DNA from: an uncultured Collinsella sp.
Lineage (GTDB): Bacteria > Actinomycetota > Coriobacteriia > Coriobacteriales > Coriobacteriaceae
NCBI GenBank assembly: GCA_958450865.1
Contig: CAUDNY010000003.1
Location: forward strand, 1 to 64,000
Direction: 5' to 3'
Length of the DNA stretch: 64,000 nt
Shown: one piece after another, positions 61,182-64,000 of the stretch
Layout: the number at the start of each line of letters is the position of its first letter
Numbering within the stretch: the stretch's first letter is position 1
The notes under the pieces: model-generated
What the model was told of the DNA's origin: nothing
Database searches by the model: none
The model's input: the letters and a program-made list of their open reading frames with translations, nothing else
Made by a program: the position numbers and the translations under genes

Positions 61182-62852
61182 CTACTCTTTATGGCTGCCA
61201 CCTCCCCGCTTGACCAGGAGCGCGACCACGATGAGCGCGGCTCCGGCGACCGCTGCGGCGGCCGCGGCGTACATTGCCATATCGCCAGTCGAGGGCATAA
61301 AGCCTCCGGTGGTAATGCTAGGGGGTGCGCCGGTGGGCGTGTTGATGAGCGACGCCTCCAGGCTGCCCGTCGACCCGTCCGCGCTGTCGGCGCGCAGGGG
61401 CGACTCGGCCGTGATGGTGAGCTTGGGCTTGGCGGCGGCCACCTGGTCGACGTCCAGGCCCTCGGCCTTGACCGTCACGGAGCGCGTGCCCTCAAAGGCG
61501 GTGTAGCCCTTGGGCGCCTTGAGCTCGCGGACCTCCAGCTTGCCCGAGTCCACACCCGAGACGGTCACGCGGCCGTCCTCGCCCGTGGTGACGGTGGCCT
61601 TGCCCTCTGCATCCCACGTGCCGTCGGCCGCCAGCGTACGGCCGCGGTCGTCGGCGATGCTCAGGACCGCCCCAGCAAGCGGCTTGTCGCCGTCGCTGCC
61701 GCGCTTGGTGAGCGCGAGATCCCAGGTGTAGGCGCACGCGTCATCGCTCGGCGTGCGGGTGAAGCCGGCATCGCCGGACTGGTCGGCAAAGGGAGAGCGC
61801 GGGTAGCGCAGGTAGACCTCGTTGGGGTTGCCCTTCGCGATGCCGTGGTTGCATGCGCTGCCGAGCGGCGCGTTGTACACGGCGACCACGCGGGCGCCCG
61901 CGGTGAAGGCGTCGGCCCCGCCGAGCGCGGCGACCAGGTCGCCGGTGCGCACGGTGAAGGTCTTGCCGTCGGCCGCTACCTTGGTGGCGCACTGGGCCGT
62001 GATATCGGTCCAGCCCTTCGCGGGGTCGGTGCCGGCGCGGCCGTCCTTGCCGGTCGAGACGGCGCCGAAGCCGCCGTCCGCGCCCGCCGCCACGTACACG
62101 CGCATGCTCGCGGCCACCTTGGAGGGGTCGAGCCCCGCGCTCATGGTGTCGACGAACCGTACCGTGTAGGTGTCGTAGGCCGTGAGGCCCGCCGGGACCG
62201 TGGCAGAGAGGCGCCAGTACAGGTTGTCGGCGACCGTGGCGTCGGCGGCCTTTTGCCAGGCGGCGGTGCTGTCCTCCAGCACGTGCTTTTGGACCTTGGG
62301 CGTCGCGGCCTTGGGCTTGACGGTGACGGCGCTGCCGCCCACCAGGGCCATGATCGGCGCGGTGCCGGCCTCGCCCTGGGCGATGGCGTCGTCGTCGGCG
62401 ACGATGAGCCAGTAGCCGCAGGGCAGCTCGGCCGCCGTGCCCACGTTAAGGGCCACAGACACGGCGCCAGAGCTCTGGAGGGAACGAGCGAGCTGTGCGC
62501 TCAGCGCGCTCGTAAGGTGGGAATCGGTGTTGAGCCACTCGGCAGCTTCCTGCGCGGTGGTCTGGGAATTGGGCATGCCGGCGCTGTGCAGCACAGGCAG
62601 TGCGGCGTCGCGCACGGCGTCGCTTGCCCAGGCAAGGTCGGTGAAGGTCTTGGCGTCGCTGCCGCCGTCGACGACGTTAACGCTAAAGATCTGGTAGGCG
62701 TCGTAGCTGCTCGCCACGGTACCGCCCACCGTGATGGAACCGGTCGAGGTCGGCGCGGCCTGCGCGGATGCGGGGAACACAACCGCGCAGGTGCCGATTA
62801 GGAGGGCAAGCAGCGCAAACAAGATCGGGAAGGAGCAAACTTTCTTATTCAC
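61182..62852 (-). CDS. Accessory pilin with MPSTG-type sorting signal
   Basis: A 556-residue surface protein. The signal peptide is residues 1-32 (cleavage after SAQA). An N-terminal domain resembles that of the major pilin (SITVGGTVASSYDAYQIFSV), and a SpaA-like domain with ELKAPKGYTAFEG (E-box) lies near 470. The cell-wall signal reads FMPSTGDMAMYAAAAAAVAG, with Met in place of Leu, then a basic end. The start is GTG 62852, overlapping the upstream stop by 8 bp. It is GC-richer than the pilins on both sides. Confidence 0.85.
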   Translation of the reverse strand: MNKKVCSFPILFALLALLIGTCAVVFPASAQAAPTSTGSITVGGTVASSYDAYQIFSVNVVDGGSDAKTFTDLAWASDAVRDAALPVLHSAGMPNSQTTAQEAAEWLNTDSHLTSALSAQLARSLQSSGAVSVALNVGTAAELPCGYWLIVADDDAIAQGEAGTAPIMALVGGSAVTVKPKAATPKVQKHVLEDSTAAWQKAADATVADNLYWRLSATVPAGLTAYDTYTVRFVDTMSAGLDPSKVAASMRVYVAAGADGGFGAVSTGKDGRAGTDPAKGWTDITAQCATKVAADGKTFTVRTGDLVAALGGADAFTAGARVVAVYNAPLGSACNHGIAKGNPNEVYLRYPRSPFADQSGDAGFTRTPSDDACAYTWDLALTKRGSDGDKPLAGAVLSIADDRGRTLAADGTWDAEGKATVTTGEDGRVTVSGVDSGKLEVRELKAPKGYTAFEGTRSVTVKAEGLDVDQVAAAKPKLTITAESPLRADSADGSTGSLEASLINTPTGAPPSITTGGFMPSTGDMAMYAAAAAAVAGAALIVVALLVKRGGGSHKE

Positions 62853-64000
62853 GACGCTCGCCTCCCTTCGCATTCGCCTTGCGACGAATGTGCATCCAGG
62901 CCGCAGCAGCGCAAAGCACCGCCGCGCCGGCAAGGTACGTCAGCGTGACGCCCGACATACCAGAAAGGGGCAAAGAGGTGGAGTAGGTGTTGGTGAAGGT
63001 GGGGTTGTCAGTCGGTTTCTCGTTCTCATGACCGTTGGCGTCGACCTCGTAGTAGGCCGGCTTGCAGGTCAGCGTGCCATTATGGTTGTCCGTTGCCGTC
63101 ACCACGACCTTGAAAGTCTTGGTGTCGTTGGTATAGCCCTCGTGTTTGGTGCCATCGCCCTCGCTGGCGGCGCATTCACGGATGTAGTAGGTGAACGTTG
63201 CTTTACCATTGGTAAGATCATTGATGCCCAGTGGACCGATTGGTACCGGATCGAACGTTACTGTCTGAGGGTTTCCCGACTCAGCGGAAGTATATTTGGT
63301 CTGAGGGGATGTCTCCGTGTTGTCCGAATTCTTGGTATACAGCTCGAACTTAAACCTCTTCATCTCGCCGCCATCGACCTTCTTGGTCACCTGAGGTGTC
63401 CAAGAGCCGCTGGAGGTGTACGTGTTGGTGAAGGTTGCACCCTTGGTAAGCGTAATGATGGCAACGTTTTCGCCCTCAGCAGCTGCGATGGCTGCCGATT
63501 CTGTTTCTGACGTTCTTGCGCCAGTGCCGTCATTTTTTACCGTTGTTACTGAAACGTTCGTGACTTTGTAATACGTGTATTCAATGTCAAGCACGTTGTG
63601 CGACTTGTTCTCATCCTTCTCAACCTCAGGATCAATTTTGTAGATTGTTTTGTCGTAATCCACGCCCTTTTTCGCGTCCGGAACCTCTACCAAGTAGTAA
63701 ACAAGAGCGTCATCGGCATAAACTTCACCCAGATCAAAGGTGAAATTTCCATCTATGTCGTTTCTCACCGTACCGACAACCGAGCAGCCATTGAGCTGAA
63801 GCTTATCTTTGGAGTCAAAGCTCGGAACTGTGTATAAAGGCTTGCCATTCTCGTCAACAATCGGCTTGCCATTCTCGTCAACAATCGGATTCTGCTTGAG
63901 CAGCTCGAACTCAAACTCGTCTTTCTCGAGCGCGCGGCCCGTCAGTTTCTTAATGCCGTTGAGCTTCATCTTGGGATACACACTCACCTGCGCGGTGGAG
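62845..64000 (-). CDS. Pilin/adhesin C-terminal part (partial, 5' end off window)
   Basis: About 385 residues are visible and the frame continues beyond base 64000 (STAQVSVYPKMKLNG). It contains two domains of the streptococcal pilin isopeptide-linkage (FctA-like) type, starting KKLTGRALEKDEFEFELL and QVTKKVDGGEMKRFKFEL. A YPK motif lies at the start and the end is SLPLSGMSG, hydrophobic helix and RRKANAKGGERRE. A GTG at 63987 is internal, not the start. It is probably the tip or a large adhesin of the pilus. Confidence 0.85.
   Translation of the reverse strand, partial: STAQVSVYPKMKLNGIKKLTGRALEKDEFEFELLKQNPIVDENGKPIVDENGKPLYTVPSFDSKDKLQLNGCSVVGTVRNDIDGNFTFDLGEVYADDALVYYLVEVPDAKKGVDYDKTIYKIDPEVEKDENKSHNVLDIEYTYYKVTNVSVTTVKNDGTGARTSETESAAIAAAEGENVAIITLTKGATFTNTYTSSGSWTPQVTKKVDGGEMKRFKFELYTKNSDNTETSPQTKYTSAESGNPQTVTFDPVPIGPLGINDLTNGKATFTYYIRECAASEGDGTKHEGYTNDTKTFKVVVTATDNHNGTLTCKPAYYEVDANGHENEKPTDNPTFTNTYSTSLPLSGMSGVTLTYLAGAAVLCAAAAWMHIRRKANAKGGERRE
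63841..63888. repeat. 24-bp perfect tandem duplication in the adhesin gene
   Basis: The unit beginning CTTGCCATTCTCGTCAACAA occurs twice in a row, adding eight residues (IVDENGKP twice). In-frame repeats of this kind can expand or contract by slippage. Confidence 0.85.

Overview
The window looks like a chromosomal segment of a high-GC, anaerobic Gram-positive gut bacterium. A member of the Coriobacteriia, most likely Collinsella or a close relative, is my best reading. This rests on inference: GatCAB, a type III glutamine synthetase, polyferredoxins, glycerol dehydrogenases, a class C sortase pilus and a fused MurT-GatD occur together, and no 16S rRNA gene is present.

Layout. 1-2727 is the end of an integrative element (MobC-like protein, tyrosine integrase, excisionase, XRE repressor) abutting the 3' end of guaA (2728-4326). 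4.6-12.9 kb carries asparaginase, a small XRE/hypothetical pair around a perfect palindrome, ychF, a polyferredoxin, two GldA paralogues and an iron alcohol dehydrogenase. 13.4-17.75 kb is an apparent operon of two TPR-like unknown proteins and a 725-residue MurT-GatD fusion (lipid II D-Glu amidation). 18-25 kb holds tRNA-Glu, a flavodoxin/ferredoxin protein, a glnN 3' fragment and an apparently AT-richer block (serine hydrolase, PTS EIIBC, GH4 phospho-glucosidase, GntR regulator) next to intact glnN. 27.5-33.3 kb is metF, a MetH reactivation-domain protein, a shortened metH and a UPF0210 gene. 33.6-45.6 kb carries a methyltransferase, yhbY, a 999-residue ATPase/BTAD regulator, nagB, a lone PTS EIIA, glmM, rplM-rpsI, a patatin, tmRNA and a PIN toxin-antitoxin pair. 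45.8-53 kb has a P1B-type ATPase with a small partner, a paired ABC exporter and a divergent AraC regulator. 53.5-57 kb is gatCAB. 57.3-64 kb is a sortase-pilus locus that runs off the right edge.

Genes that may work together: EIIBC imports and phosphorylates a glucoside that the GH4 enzyme hydrolyses, under a GntR repressor with two TGTCTAGACA operators; the lone EIIA at 39.5 kb may complete that PTS. MetF supplies methyl-THF to MetH, and the separate activation protein restores oxidised cobalamin. NagB and GlmM set amino-sugar flux to the cell wall, which MurT-GatD modifies.

The non-coding DNA is unusually rich in structure. Two long perfect inverted repeats (32 and 38 bp arms) share a conserved core and sit in the same orientation just 3' of two unrelated genes. 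There are tandem 131-bp hairpin units, an 80-bp-period hairpin pair, and direct copies of the tmRNA 3' end. A duplicated 250-bp module near the pilus genes carries a 50-residue membrane peptide convergent with a putative structured RNA. That module is my best candidate for an undescribed system: a type I toxin-antitoxin of TxpA/RatA-like architecture.
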